Assembly: GCF_002994745.2 (NCBI RefSeq)
Contig: NC_037094.1
Coordinates: forward strand, 8,230,001-8,294,000
DNA: 64,000 nt
From: Rosa chinensis
Taxonomy: Eukaryota; Streptophyta; Magnoliopsida; Rosales; Rosaceae
Direction: 5' to 3'
Position 1 is the stretch's first letter. Each line of letters starts with the position of its first letter. Below the pieces are notes generated by a model that was not told where the DNA came from, searched no databases, and saw only the letters and a program-made list of their open reading frames with translations. This document shows positions 11,233 through 23,167 of the stretch, in pieces. A program made the position numbers and the translations under genes.

Positions 11233-11575
11233 GGGTAAAGCTATGGTATGTTAACATTTCTCATACATCAACTATTTTTACCCCTCTAAAAGTGGTAAAA
11301 TGAGTCCTCAAAATAGTAATATTAGTCCTCAAAGTAGTAACATGAGTATTTAAAGTGGTAAATTTTCTTAGTTACCACATGAGTCCTCAAAATAGTAATA
11401 TTAGTCCTCAAAGTGGTAACATGAGTCCTTAAAGTGGTAAATTTTCTTAGTTTACCATATGAGTCCTAAAAATATTAATATTAGTCCTCAAAGTGATAAC
11501 ATGAGTCCTTAGAGGGGTAAAAATAGTTGATGTATGAGAAATGTTAACATACCATAGCTTTACCCATAATTAAAT
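11233..11575. mobile_element. Foldback MITE (family 1)
   Basis: Inverted ends of about 55 bp, beginning GGGTAAAGCTATGGTATG, enclose short alternating blocks of the type AGTCCTCAAAGTGGTAA. Flanks ATAAAGAAA and ATAATTAAA match at 7 of 9 bases, a possible worn 9-bp target duplication. The same family recurs at 31525. Confidence 0.75.
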
Positions 11576-12963
11576 CTCTAAAGTTCAGTGGATTCATGTG
11601 AAGACTTGTCGATTCATTGGATTGATGATATTCGTTTTTGATTCATTCAATCAGGACCGCAAATTAATATCATAATAGATTTTTCCCAAACACATAGGCT
11701 TTTCCCTTGTTCTGCAGAGATGAACTAAAGAGCTATAAAGTATTGACTCATTCGATTATTAATTAACCGCAAAGCTTTCCACCGAAAGTCACACTAATTT
11801 CAGCATTAGGGATATACGAAGAAAGGGTATTCAGTGCACAGACATGCACTTGTACCAACAAAAATGGACGGCTGGATAACATCAAGTATAATTTTTTGTT
11901 ATTAAAAAAGAAAGATTGCCTATAAATATCAACGGCAGAGATCCGCTGAATCTGCTGATTTACTTACACCGCCATTGCATAAAATAATATTCCATATACG
12001 AAACCGTGTTTTACATGGCTGAGTAGAGGGTAACCCTACTGACCCTATGAAGCCTCCAAAAAGGAACTTGAACCGCTCTACATATATCTCTTTCAGAACG
12101 AACCGACGCTGCTGCTGCTACTGGTCTTCACACCAAAAGTGATGTTGATAGAGTTAAGTTAAAACAGGCATGCCGGAATCTAAGAACATTGTCTAAATCC
12201 AGTCTCTGGAAGTTTATGTTTTCTATTCTCAAAACTTTTGTCAGCCTTGTTATTTCCGGCAATACCAATATGCATTTTCTATTGAAAAGTATAAATGAGA
12301 GTTTTCTTTTCATAACACAACCATCTTGAAAATCTCCTATTTGCAAAATTGGATTGCGAATACTATGGCATAAGATTATAAACAATTCAGCTCGTGTGAA
12401 AGAAGGCTTACCAAATTCAAGTCATATAATCTGCAAATTTACTACAACATGAATTAATTCTCTTATTTCATCACATGTGATCACTAGAAATACTAGAAGG
12501 TAAAGATAGACAAACCACAACCATTCAATTATATAGTTTTGAAGTCAATGAAACTCAAAACATACTTAATAAAAAAAAATCAACAAATTAAATAGAAAAC
12601 AAGGAAAATTCTATGATACATGCCCGTATCTCATACACACATTTATAACTGTGACAACAAATTTGTTGTCAAAGCAGTAATGTTGAGTCATATTTTGTGT
12701 AATCTTAGTTCTAATAATAGTAATTACACCACCTCCGACCTTGTTACAAGTTTTGAATAAATTTATTGTCAATGTTGTAATTTTTTTTAATTATATGTAA
12801 ATAATGTAAATGAATATGGTAACTTTGTTCTCAATATTGTAATTTTAATTCAAATAATTATAATTTTTGTTCAAATATATGTAAAATGAATGTATGATAA
12901 ACATCACAGCACCATAGTTTGTCTCAGAAAACAAAACAAAAAAATGAAATCAGTAATAATTAC
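11576..12963. other. Non-coding stretch where central mannosidase exons are missing
   Basis: I searched both strands for the central GH38 exons (active-site and FFQRWW blocks) and saw none. The DNA is AT-rich with only short unsupported frames. The deletion of the gene's middle must lie between exon 2 (12964) and exon 11057. Confidence 0.6.
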
Positions 12964-13333
12964 CTGCTCAGTGTAAACAAACTTGCGGTTCTTATCGGCC
13001 AACAATGCCAGTACCAACGAATCCAGCACGTTCTGAACACAAGCTTCCTGCGATCATTCAACTCCTGATTCAATAAAAACAGTCAAAATAACATAAACAA
13101 ATAAGATTCAATCAATAGAGAAAGCAAACCTGGAAGGAATTATTGGAGCCAACGTAGTACTGGTCCATGGTCTTCAGCCATCCGACGTCGTCGTGGGTGT
13201 GAGCGACCAAATGAACGTTCAGCTTTCCAGGAACAAGGACCGATGTTGTATTGTACTGTACGTACTTGGACTCCGCCGCATGTAGAAACACAGTGAATAC
13301 TAATACAAGCCTAAAGCAAGCCACAACCACCAT
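12964..13333 (-). pseudogene. Alpha-mannosidase exons 1 and 2
   Basis: Exon 1 (13333-13130, 68 codons) begins MVVVACFRLVLVFTVFL, a hydrophobic signal peptide, and carries the GH38 HTHDDVGW motif and DQYYVGSNNS. The reading frame is open upstream to 13648, but the signal-peptide ATG fits the family start. Exon 2 (13047-12964, 28 codons) encodes ACVQNVLDS...ADKNRKFVY. Both exons are in phase with clean GT-AG borders and no stops, so this part decayed little. The next expected exon (family motif FFQRWW) is absent downstream. Confidence 0.9.
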
Positions 13334-14175
13334 TGAAATGCGAGAATGGTTTCCCAGAAAGCTATGTGTTTGACATATAGTAAAACATGTTGGGTGTGAT
13401 GAAGCGGGAGTTTCAATGAGGATCAAACCGGCGATACGATTTCTTTGCCTGTAGTGGTAGAGTGTTTCATTGTCGATGACTCGGTAGTAGATAGGTGTCC
13501 TGGTGTTTGACTCTTTGTGGGTGTGTAAGTCGACACAGTAAGTTGAGTGGTTTTGGTAAAAAATGGTTGCTGTTTTTGAAGGGTTTTTAAAAGGTGGTGT
13601 CGAGATCGGAGTGATGTCACTGGATTTATGGCCAAGGCTGCGCGCCACTTCTTAGGGGATGTTTGGAGTCATAGAAACTGTTTCTTGAGTTCTTGACCGA
13701 CCACAGGCAGAATATTAAGTGTGCGGATTTGTAGCTCTACTACTAGTTAAGAATGGTTCTATACGGGTTGATTTATATGTTAATCTCATCTCTTTCACAG
13801 TGCTAATAGAAGATATATATGAATTATAATTTTTGGGATATTTTTTGTGTAAGTACACACAAAAATATTAGTGTCTCAAAAACACTTTTGAATTCTCATT
13901 TGCATTTCTCAAACTTATAATAATTAGGATATGTCTAATGATTTAAAATAAACATAAGATGAAATATGTATAAGATCCTGAATGAATAAGAAATTGAGGA
14001 TAAGCAATTCTTGCCAATCTAATTCTCAAATAATGGGACTTGCCAAAAAAAAAATCTCAAATAATGAGGGAACTTGCTTAATTTATTGTGAAACCATCCA
14101 TACATTCAAATTTGCATGAGCTTATGTTTATAGATATCAAATATGTAATGGAAATTCACATGTGAAACAAACACA
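13334..14175. other. Former mannosidase promoter and AT-rich spacer
   Basis: The 300 bases upstream of the mannosidase ATG are open in frame but show no conserved peptide. No clear TATA box was identified. 13690-14175 is AT-rich spacer. Confidence 0.4.
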
Positions 14176-14511
14176 GAAATTTTCATCCAAATTGTTAATC
14201 GTTAAGGTACCAAAATAAATCAAATCAATGAAAGAACCAAATCTGTCAAACATGAACCATTCATGTTCATAACTGATAAATCATGTTTATGGATCATTTA
14301 TGAAATTGTAGATCGCAAATCAACCGTTAGATGTTTAGATTGTAGATCTTTTATGAAAATTTTCAACCAAATTGAAAATCGATAAGACATCCATAATCAT
14401 GATTTATTAGTTATGAACATGAACGGTTCATGTTTGAAAGATTTGGTTCGTTCATTGATTTGATCTAGTTTGGTACCTTAACGATTAACAATTTAATTGG
14501 ATGAAAATTTT
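14176..14511. mobile_element. Foldback MITE (family 2)
   Basis: Near-palindrome: the left arm from GAAATTTTCATCCAAATTG is the inverse of the right arm ending at 14511, pairing for more than 100 bases. The centre lies around 14340. No coding capacity. A related palindrome type is at 51804. Confidence 0.75.
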
Positions 14512-15107
14512 TAGAAGTGGTATACTCATGCATACATAAACATTTAATGGTTGATTTGCCGTAATGTAATTGAAAAGTAGGTCTCCCAAACCGTTGATTA
14601 GAAAGTTTTCAACTAGTCCTTATTAGAATAATTGTTCATAAATCTTATTTAGTATTAAAAAAAAAGTATTTATTTATAATTGTTTATTTTCTTGATTCTA
14701 ATTAATCATATTTATTATTTTAAGTACTTAGTATCTTAATATTTAGACTCCTAATATTCGACATGAGAATTAGTAAATTATGAAGATCATAAGTATCTTT
14801 TAACTTACATTTTAAGAATTCTTAGTGAGTCAGCGTATTCTAATGAGGAAGAAAAGTTCCAGACCAGCAATCCTCACTCTCGCCAGACGCAGCAAAACCA
14901 CAAATTCAGTGTTGTGGAAACCAAATCCCCTTGTTTCTTTCTATTCGAGTACTTCAGTCTCCAAACCAAACTCAGTCCCTTCTAGAGCGTCAAACAGGAA
15001 AACGACGACCACTCTTAATCCAGACTCACAGTAGCACCCCGTAATTTCTGAAAAGAAAAGGGCAAAAGAGTCATTTTGTACCCTAGGAACTCCAGTATAT
15101 TTAGAAC

Positions 15108-16991
15108 CACTACTAAAATAAGCCTCATAGGATACATATTTTTTTCTGTATCTTTTGCTTTAAAGGATATGGATAACTGTATCAAAAACTCATTAGATAC
15201 GGTGCAGCCACGGAATGCAAAAAGGTATTCTCTATTGGGGGCTCTAGTAATCAAAGGATACAGATTTCATTTCCGTATCTCTCCAATAATATAGGTCCCA
15301 TCATATTTATTTTTATTCTTATTAATTCTTTTTTATCGGAATAATAATTCTGTTTTTTTTTCTTGAAAATTAATATTAATTATTTTCTATTTTCAGAATA
15401 TTGTTATTTCTTTTTTCTCTTTTTGTCATCTTATTATTTGTTCACCACCGTAATTATTTGTATTTGTAGTCTGAACCGTATTTTTTTTTAACTATACGTA
15501 GGATAGCAAATGGGAGATCCCAGATCTTGTTGCCAATCTCGCTGCTGGCTCCGGCAACCAAATACTCCCCTAATCCCCACCATATATACCTTCTCTCTCT
15601 CTCTCTCTGTTTTCGCTTCATCTTTGTGCAAATCAGATCAAGCAACCGAGTCGTGGAAGTGCCCTACACATCGCCACCAAGATTGACTCAAAAATTACAA
15701 ACCCTCCACTGCTTCACGCCTTCACCGCCTTAAGAAAATGGTCAAATCCCAAAACATGCCGATCCACCGAGATGACGTTGATTGCCGATTTGATATCCCC
15801 ATAGACATAAATACAACCTGAAGTGAATAAACATGTCAGAGATATATGATATATAGAAGTGTGTCAAACATGTAAAATTGAGATTTGAGTGCAATCGGTT
15901 TTAATACCAGTTTTTGAGGAGATTGCAGCCCAGTTGTCACTTTGCCAAATCAGATTGAAGAATATAGCCATATCTTCATCATTTTTGTTTAGAGAGAATG
16001 AAGCCAGATCTGAAAGTGGTAGACGAAAAACAATTTTGATCCTAGACGAAATCTATCCCAGCAAACGCAAGCCATCCTTATACGGTTATACAGCACTAGA
16101 TGGCCACTATGATTTCCTGATTTTGTTTGTTTGTTTTCTTGTTTGCTTTTTATATGGCATATATATAAAGTGAATTTATTATCTTGTATGGCAGAAATAG
16201 TCAAATCGATTTTGCTTTGCCTACATACAGAAATCCATGGCTAGTGAACAATAAATACGGATAGCAGTGTGCACAAAATGGCAGTGTATTGAGTACGGAT
16301 ATATATAAATATGGCTAATGAACAATGAAAACGGATACACGTAGTTAATTTTGCAAGTATGCATATTAACTATTGACGAAAATGTTCACCTGGTCAGTTA
16401 TTGACCAAGAAAATAATGCTCAACCACCCTTCGATGTAAATCCAAGGGCAGAGAGAGTTATTATTAAGTTGAGGTGTTTTGTTTTCCACCATTAGATGTA
16501 AATCTAAGGGTTGTTGAGCATAAATTCTTTGGTCAACAACTGACTAGGTGAACACTACTGTAACTATTGATAGGAAAAGCTTTAATAAAATTTTAAATAG
16601 AAAAGAAGTTAAAGAATATATATTAATTGAGGTATTTTGCAATACTGCTGTAAAGACGGGATAATTAATTTGTTGATTTGGATAAATTAATGTAAAAAAG
16701 TGGTTTGTTAATATTACTTCACACTTAACCATATATAAATATAAGATGTTTATCTGAATATTAAATGATAATACATTAATTTGGTTTTTTCTTTAACAAT
16801 GAATACGGATCTTTTTGTTTATCTAAATATGTATTTTTGATAAAGTATTTTGTTAATTATATCTTTTATATCAGTACCCATAAAACAAACAATACAAAAA
16901 TTATAAAAGGGTGTCATTTGCTCTATCAAATGACACGGTTAGTAAAGTGTATCCAAAAGGGGGGTGACTATTGGCCATTTTTCTAGTAGTG
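15108..16991. mobile_element. Non-autonomous CACTA (En/Spm) element
   Basis: The left end CACTACTAAAATAAGCC (15108) and right end, whose complement reads CACTACTAGAAAAATGGCC (to 16991), form CACTA-type TIRs. A perfect 3-bp target duplication AAC flanks both sides (15105-15107, 16992-16994), as expected for the superfamily. Subterminal DNA is rich in GGATAC/GTATCC-like motifs. No transposase frame is visible, so the element is non-autonomous. Confidence 0.88.
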
Positions 16992-17573
16992 AACTAGAAA
17001 TTACCGAAGTCTTCTGACATGATTCGCATGATTTAAATATGCAGGTGTGATCTACTTGTAAATGTGACTAGTTGAACAAACACTAGAGTGGAATGATAAT
17101 TATAATTAATTTAATGGAAAAAAACTTAATTCAATGTTGGCCCAAGCAGACTTTAGAAGACCCAGATTAATCCTCAAGTTTTCAGACACCTGGATTGCAG
17201 CCTCTGGTTTACAGAACAAATGGGATTGTGCTCCCACATTATTCGAGCTTATCAATCCTCCAAAAAATGTATTGTTATCTTATTGGTCTTTTGTACGTGC
17301 ACTACATGGAAGCATGACCAAGTTTATTTTGTTCTCTTCTGCAAGAATTTTCACATTTGGGAGTTTAACAACCAGGTTTAATGAATAACTAACTATGGAG
17401 GAAAGTATATGCATAGGTAAACACATGAGAAATGTGACTTTACTGTGTTACTTTGAATATAAACTTCTTAAAATTAGCTGTTTTTGGTATGAAGAGTAAA
17501 AAAAAAAGTTAACACTTAACGACCAGTGTATATCAAACTAACAGTAATCGTCTAATATTTGTCATATAATATA

Positions 17574-18792
17574 GGGTTTTTATCATAGGTGGGGTCTGAA
17601 CCATGTCTGACCGGACTGAATGGTACCTGGACTTTTAAAATGATCAAATAGGTACCTGAACTTCCAAAACCACATCATTAAGGTACTTCCGTCTATATTC
17701 CGTTAATCCTCCGTTAATTGCAGGGATAAATCAGACATTTCACCCAAATTGACCACTAAAATGACTGTTATAACCTCATATGACATTTTGTCTATTTCCC
17801 TCCTTTCTATCTTAATTTCCCTCCAAAAAAATTGACTCTTCCCCCAACACTATTCATGTAAAACTTTTCATCAAATTTTACCTCCAATTATTGTTTTTCG
17901 ATAAATAATAATCAACATCTCAACATCAAGTTTTCTTGAATAATTTTTATTGTTCTTCAAAAATTAGCCTAACATAATGAAATACCAAATTATTCAAGTT
18001 TTACCTCCAATTATTGTCTTTCGATAATAAAATTAGCCTAACATAATGAAATACCAAAATTAGTCTAACATAATAAAACTTTTCATCAAATTTTACCTCT
18101 GATTATTGTCTTTCGATAAATAATAATCAACATCTCAACGTCAAGTTTTCTTGAATAATTTTTATTGTTCTTCAAAAATTAGCCTAACATAATGAAATAC
18201 CAAAATAATTTTTATGTTAGGCTAATTTTTGAAGAACAATAAAAATTATTCAAGAAAACTTGATGTTGAGATGTTGATTATTATTTATCGAAAGACAATA
18301 ACATTATTTTGGTATTTCATTATGTTAGGCTAATTTTATTATCGAAAGACAATAATTGGAGGTAAAACTTGAATAATTTGGTATTTCATTATGTTAGGCT
18401 AATTTTTGAAGAACAATAAAAATTATTCAAGAAAACTTGATGTTGAGATGTTGATTATTATTTATCGAAAGACAATAATTGGAGGTAAAATTTGATGAAA
18501 AGTTTTACATGAATAGTGTTGGGGGAAGAGTCAATTTTTTTGGAGGGAAATTAAGATAGAAAGGAGGGAAATAGACAAAATGTCATATGAGGTTATAACA
18601 GTCATTTTAGTGGTCAATTTGGGTGAAATGTCTGATTTATCCCTACAATTAACGGAGGATTAACGGAATATAGACGGAAGTACCTTAATGATGTGATTTT
18701 GGAAGTTTAGGTACCTATTTGATCATTTTAAAAGTCCAGGTACCATTCAGTCCGGTCAGACATAGTTCAGACCCCACCTATGATAAAAACCC
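17574..18792. mobile_element. Long-TIR foldback (Mutator-like) element
   Basis: 1,219 bp, almost entirely two inverted arms of about 600 bp starting GGGTTTTTATCATAGGTGGG. A perfect 9-bp duplication TATAATATA (17565-17573, 18793-18801) fits the Mutator superfamily. Copy B of the duplication has the empty site with one TATAATATA, confirming the borders. Inner arms contain repeated blocks (GCCTAACATAATGAAATACC). No transposase. Confidence 0.92.
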
Positions 18793-19535
18793 TATAATAT
18801 AACTAGGAAGCCACAGACTCACTGCACGTGTCCAAGGCCCCCGACCTCCTCAATTAATATGGTTTTAAGCTTTTAGCTCACATAGGATACCAGAAAGTTG
18901 ATCTATAAATGGTATCGATTCAAGTGGTTGGGAATCGTTTTTAATCCATGCTCCATATAGAACGGTCACTAAAACACTTCAAATATGAAAGAGCAAAGGC
19001 CTGTGATCTTATGCATGCTTTCCTTGACCTGGCTGGCCTCCACGTTAAAATCGTACCATTGAAAATGTCAACAATGTGATTGAGAATCATAAACATGATT
19101 TATGATGTTTTAACCTAAATCATTCATTTGGTGAGAGTATCTGATCCTGCAACACAATAATTGGTTAGAGGCTGCATTAGAGAAGAAGGTAAGGACGGGA
19201 TTCAGAAATGTACGGAAGATGCGCTGATCGGACGTAGAAGCTAACTAAGTAGTATTAACTTGTTTTTCTTACCCAATTATCTTGGTCTCAAATTTTTTAT
19301 GATCTTTTATCGAACATCAAACACATTATCTCTATACTTTCAAACAAATTAAAAAACAAAACCTTAAAGTAACTATAAACTTTAGATGTTAAAAATAAAG
19401 TTGAACAGGGATCATGAATTCACCAATAGGGAAAAGAACATGAAAATAATCATGAGGATGCATAAGTGAAGTTAGTTTCACTATTGCCACCAAGTTTTCT
19501 TTGTTTTCCCTTTTCCTTGGTGAAGATTCTGCAAA

Positions 19536-20022
19536 GAATGCATGCATCTGGCTATATTACTTGTATCTATTTACGTCCCACATTTTAATTAAGTTCAACT
19601 TCAAACATTTTTTTTCAACAAAGAAATTCTTATAGTCAAGTTGGAGCAATTTAATAGGTGTTTGATTTCTCGGCTAGTTATATAGTATTTTGTTCATGTG
19701 ATAGAGAATGCATGCATCTGGCTATGTTACTTGTATCTATTTACGTCGCACATTTTAATTAAGTTCAACTTCAAACATTTTTTTTCAACAAAGAAATTCT
19801 TATAGTCAAGTTGGAGCGATTTAATAAGTGTTTGATTTCTCAGCTAGTTATATAGTATTTTGTTCATGTGATAGAGAATGCATGCATCTGGCTATGTTCT
19901 TTTATCTATTTACGTCGCACATTTTAATTAAGTTCAACTTCAAACATTTTTTTTCAACAAAGAAATTCTTATAGTCAAGTTGGAGCGATTTAATAGGTGT
20001 TTGATTTCTCAGCTAGTTATAT
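19536..20022. repeat. 170-bp tandem repeat, about 2.9 copies
   Basis: Units start at 19536, 19706 and 19876 with GAATGCATGCATCTGGCTAT. Copy B of the duplication has a single unit (from about 39858), so the expansion is specific to copy A. Confidence 0.92.
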
Positions 20023-20059
20023 GAGACATATACGGAACGACATATCCAACTGCCAGATT

Positions 20060-20281
20060 TTTAAATGTCTTGATAAATTTGTTTAAACAGTGACAAGCGT
20101 GGCCCGTGACCCACCATTGTACCGATATTGTCCCAACTTAACCACCCGATAGGTGTTGGGTTTTAATCACTTTAAATGTCTTGATAAATTTGTTTAAATA
20201 GCAACAAACGTGGCCCGTGACCCATCATTGTACCGATATTGTCCCAACTTAACCATCCAATAGGTGTTGGGTTTTAATCAC
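20060..20281. repeat. 111-bp tandem duplication across an LTR junction
   Basis: The block beginning TTTAAATGTCTTGATAAATT occurs at 20060 and 20171. It contains flanking host DNA plus the end of the TRIM LTR, so it arose after that insertion. Confidence 0.85.
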
Positions 20282-20717
20282 AAAAGGTCTTGGTACAATT
20301 GGGTAAGAGCCACCCACTTATAAGTTATATTTAATTTGTTACTTTTCCAATGTGAGATATTTCATCTCCAACATGCCCCCTCACGTGCAACATAACTCTA
20401 GATATGCATGTGAAATTAATTAATAATCTAATTCCCACATTGAAAATTGGGACACAAGTCTCATATTAGAGACTAGGCCAATATAACAATCCAAGGCCCA
20501 CATCGGATACTTGGTAACAATCCAATTGAAATTTTCCGATGGCAATATAAGGAACCCAAATTCGGGCCCATGATATATAATATTGTCCTAACTTAACCAC
20601 CCGATAAGTGTTGGGTTTTAATCACAAAAGACCTCAGTACAATTGAGTAAGAGCCACCCACTTATAAGATATATTTTATTTGTCACTTTTCCAATGTGAG
20701 ATTTTTCCTCTCCAACA
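20080..20717 (-). mobile_element. TRIM-like miniature LTR retrotransposon
   Basis: On the minus strand it starts TGTTGGAGAGG (20717) and ends GTTTAAACA (20080), with a perfect AAATT target duplication (20075-20079, 20718-20722). Two LTR-like copies of the segment TGTTGGAGA...GTGATTAAAACCCAACAC flank a short middle. A polypurine tract GTGAGGGGGCA precedes the second copy (near 20373-20383). No coding capacity. The first LTR's inner end diverges, so the element is rearranged. Confidence 0.8.
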
Positions 20718-20722
20718 AAATT

Positions 20723-21559
20723 AACAACAAATATGAGAAGATGCCCTACTAATTATATATAAGTTTGAGTAGCGAAGACAATTGAGCCTTCAGAATTTTG
20801 GTCAAAAATTGGAACTATTTCTACCGCACATGCAGGCAACAAAAATGAAAAATATGATAATGATATTTTCCTTAAGTAACAAGCAAATAATCCATGATCA
20901 AATAAATCTATACGAATTGAAAATCTTAAGCGTCGTCTGAACCCATGTTGATCATTCTAGTATTAGCCTTACAACATAAATCGATCGAAGCAACGAGAAT
21001 CCAAGCCTTGAAGAATTTCGGTGCTGTAACTTTTCGAGCCATTTTTCAGCAATTTTAGGTTGAGTGTCGAATTGACTTTAGCCTCAGGATGACATGTAGA
21101 TCGAGTTTGAGGAGAAAATTCATCGGACGGCTATCATTGTCGTACTTCTGTGAGTGGACATTTGCTTTTAAATTAGAGTTCTTTCCCGTATACCCAAAAA
21201 GCTTCTATATTGTGCCCAACTGCCCAACATTCTTGTATTACACTATTACTTTAGGAAAAGACTAATAGGGATAGATCCTTTCAAGATAATGCCTTTTATA
21301 TCCTATGTCAACCCGTAGTTTAAAAATATCATTCTACCAAAAAAACTTTTCCTTAAACTACAAAAAAAAAAAAAAAACAAGACTAGCCTTCAACATGCCT
21401 AAGTTTTTCACATAAATGTTACTTTAATAGGCGGAATCACTGCTGCTTGTCCTGATTTTTGGTTTAAAACTGATTTTTTTCAGGTGAATAGTAAAATTAC
21501 AACCTTGGATTTCTACAAGATACATGCATCTAGAAAACGAAACATAATGACAAATATAA
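20723..21559. other. Spacer, no gene seen
   Basis: Includes the last collinear block of the duplication (to about 20990), then AT-rich DNA with an A run at 21362-21376. No supported feature. Confidence 0.5.
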
Positions 21560-21808
21560 ATCTTTGATGAAATGGGTGAGCAACCTGAATTTATTTATTC
21601 AAATATAAATATTCAGAGCCTCATTCTCATGTAAACAGCAAAAGACTGTTTAGCTATCCATAAGGATGAGAACAGATACTTACTTGAAATGAAAGCACAC
21701 TACTTCACTAGACAGGAAGGGAAACACACTGCTATTATGGCTTTCTTACTCTTTGAGAGAAGACTCTTCTACTCAATTTTCTGATGCCTTACAATTGAAT
21801 GTAAAACT

Positions 21809-21820
21809 CCTTATATAGGG
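21809..21820 (-). promoter_or_regulatory. Pararetroviral pregenomic promoter TATA box
   Basis: CCCTATATAAGG on the minus strand, downstream of the last ORF, in the position of the 35S-like promoter of this family. AATAAA-like signals follow near 21590-21600. Confidence 0.6.
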
Positions 21821-22040
21821 AATGTAACTCAAATCAGAATTCAAAACATCAAAATGTACAGAACAACTCTGTGACTTTTCTGCTTTCCTGAGTGCTCCTG
21901 ATAATGGAGGTTGGGTAGGGAAAAGCAGAAACTTTTTAGGTGAAATGTTTCTCACCTAAATTTTGAAAAAACAAAAGTAGCTTTTGAAAAAGTCAAAATG
22001 TCTACAGTTGCAATTTTGGTGCTTTCTTTCACCTGTTGCT

Positions 22041-23167
22041 TCACATATTTTCGTCAGTTTCTGAGTTGTGGCCAAAGACAAAGGAGTTGTTGTCTGCTTG
22101 GGCCATTCTAACAGTTGTTGCATTATCTTCGACATCTGTATCAACATACATCTTGTAGTGGTTGTCTATTTCAAGTCTTTCTACCCACTGTAAGCATGCC
22201 AGTGTTGAATCTATCTCTTTTCTGGTGAGAGATAGGAACAGGTCACTACTGACTACATCAGGATGATCGTAAGCAGTGATAATAGTTTTTTCTCCTGCTG
22301 CCAGGAAGGTATTGTTGATATCTTCAGAGATGATCTTTTTGATGTATTCTAGAGCCATGGATTTCATCAATGGGATGCTTGAGTTTGGCTGGCCATTGTA
22401 TCCAACACAGGCAGGCTGAAGATATTTCCTTTTAATAATTCTCACATAATGATATGGAGAAATATACTCAACTTCACCGTTTGCCTTCTGGACCCATTCT
22501 GGAGGAGTGGATCTGAACTTCAGACGAATCATGCAGTCATTTTTTCTAATATTTTTACTGTGTTGACAATGATAGAGGGCAAGCATTTGAGATCATCATT
22601 TCTTTTAGTCCACTGATTATGGTCAAAACCATTTTCAACAAGCCAAAGCTTGTGTTCTTGAGAATGTTCACTCTGAACATTAACTAAGTATCTTCCAATA
22701 TATGGTCCTGCAATAATGAAGAGAGTTGGAGGAATACGGTCCTCAGAATTATGACTTCCTATCAGTCTATGGAATTCAAACCAGTCTGATTCTTTGAGTG
22801 CTATGATAGGGACCCTAACACTTTCTGAATCTTCTAGGCAGTGAATTTTTTCTTTTCGAACTGCACTCTGCAGTTCTTCAAACTGTGGTCTAGTATTTTC
22901 ATAGAGTTCTTCAACAAGTGCAAAAAGAACTGGGAACGTCAGACCACTGTTTGTTTCCTGAAAAGCAAATAGGAGATTATCCAGAATTGCCTTCTGGTGA
23001 TAAGCTGGTCTCCTACCAGTTATGAACACAGGAGCATTGAATGTTTGAAGTTCATAATTAAAAACATGTATTACTCCAGTTGGAGTAGGTTTGCTTTTTG
23101 GCAAAGCAATAGCCATCAACGGTCTTGATGAGCCTTTACCATCTGCCGTTTGAGACGGGCTAGCCAA
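22041..23167 (-). pseudogene. Pararetroviral downstream ORF, function unknown
   Basis: Two open pieces, 23167-22529 (about 213 codons) and 22586-22041 (about 181 codons), join by a frame change near 22545 at an A run. The first piece lies in the same frame as RNase H, separated only by TGA at 23170-23168. The usable start is unclear because no good ATG opens it. No domain recognised. A second ORF of unknown role after the polyprotein is reported for florendoviruses, which this resembles in position. Confidence 0.6.

Larger units (their letters stand above)
3246..13333 (-). pseudogene. Lysosomal alpha-mannosidase (GH38) pseudogene, gutted and split by a Copia element
   Basis: Family role: vacuolar/lysosomal alpha-mannosidase trims mannose from N-glycans. 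Minus-strand exons recognisable by comparison with plant GH38 mannosidases are 13333-13130 (ATG, signal peptide, HTHDDVGW zinc/catalytic motif), 13047-12964, 11057-10992, 10882-10770, 10631-10547, 10445-10431 plus 5510-5409 (one exon split by Copia), 5329-5234, 3708-3661, about 3558-3490 and about 3400-3246 (stop TAG at 3248-3246). Introns keep GT-AG ends. Defects: all exons between residue about 96 and the C-terminal third are missing. Copia sits in the GKYY exon. An extra G near 5430 shifts the frame of the LLAFTEQ-like stretch. The penultimate exon degenerates into stops, and the last exon needs a frame change. Conserved splice sites suggest the locus was a real intron-containing gene, not a processed copy. 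It cannot make a full enzyme. Confidence 0.9.

Noticed and set aside
13112..13648. 178-codon frame read from 13648 as one protein
   Set aside because: Only the part from ATG 13333 matches alpha-mannosidase. The upstream in-frame extension has no conserved content and would bury the signal peptide.
17134..17388. 84-codon plus-strand frame in duplication copy A
   Set aside because: The corresponding stretch in copy B has lost the frame (different stops and indels), so no coding constraint is visible.
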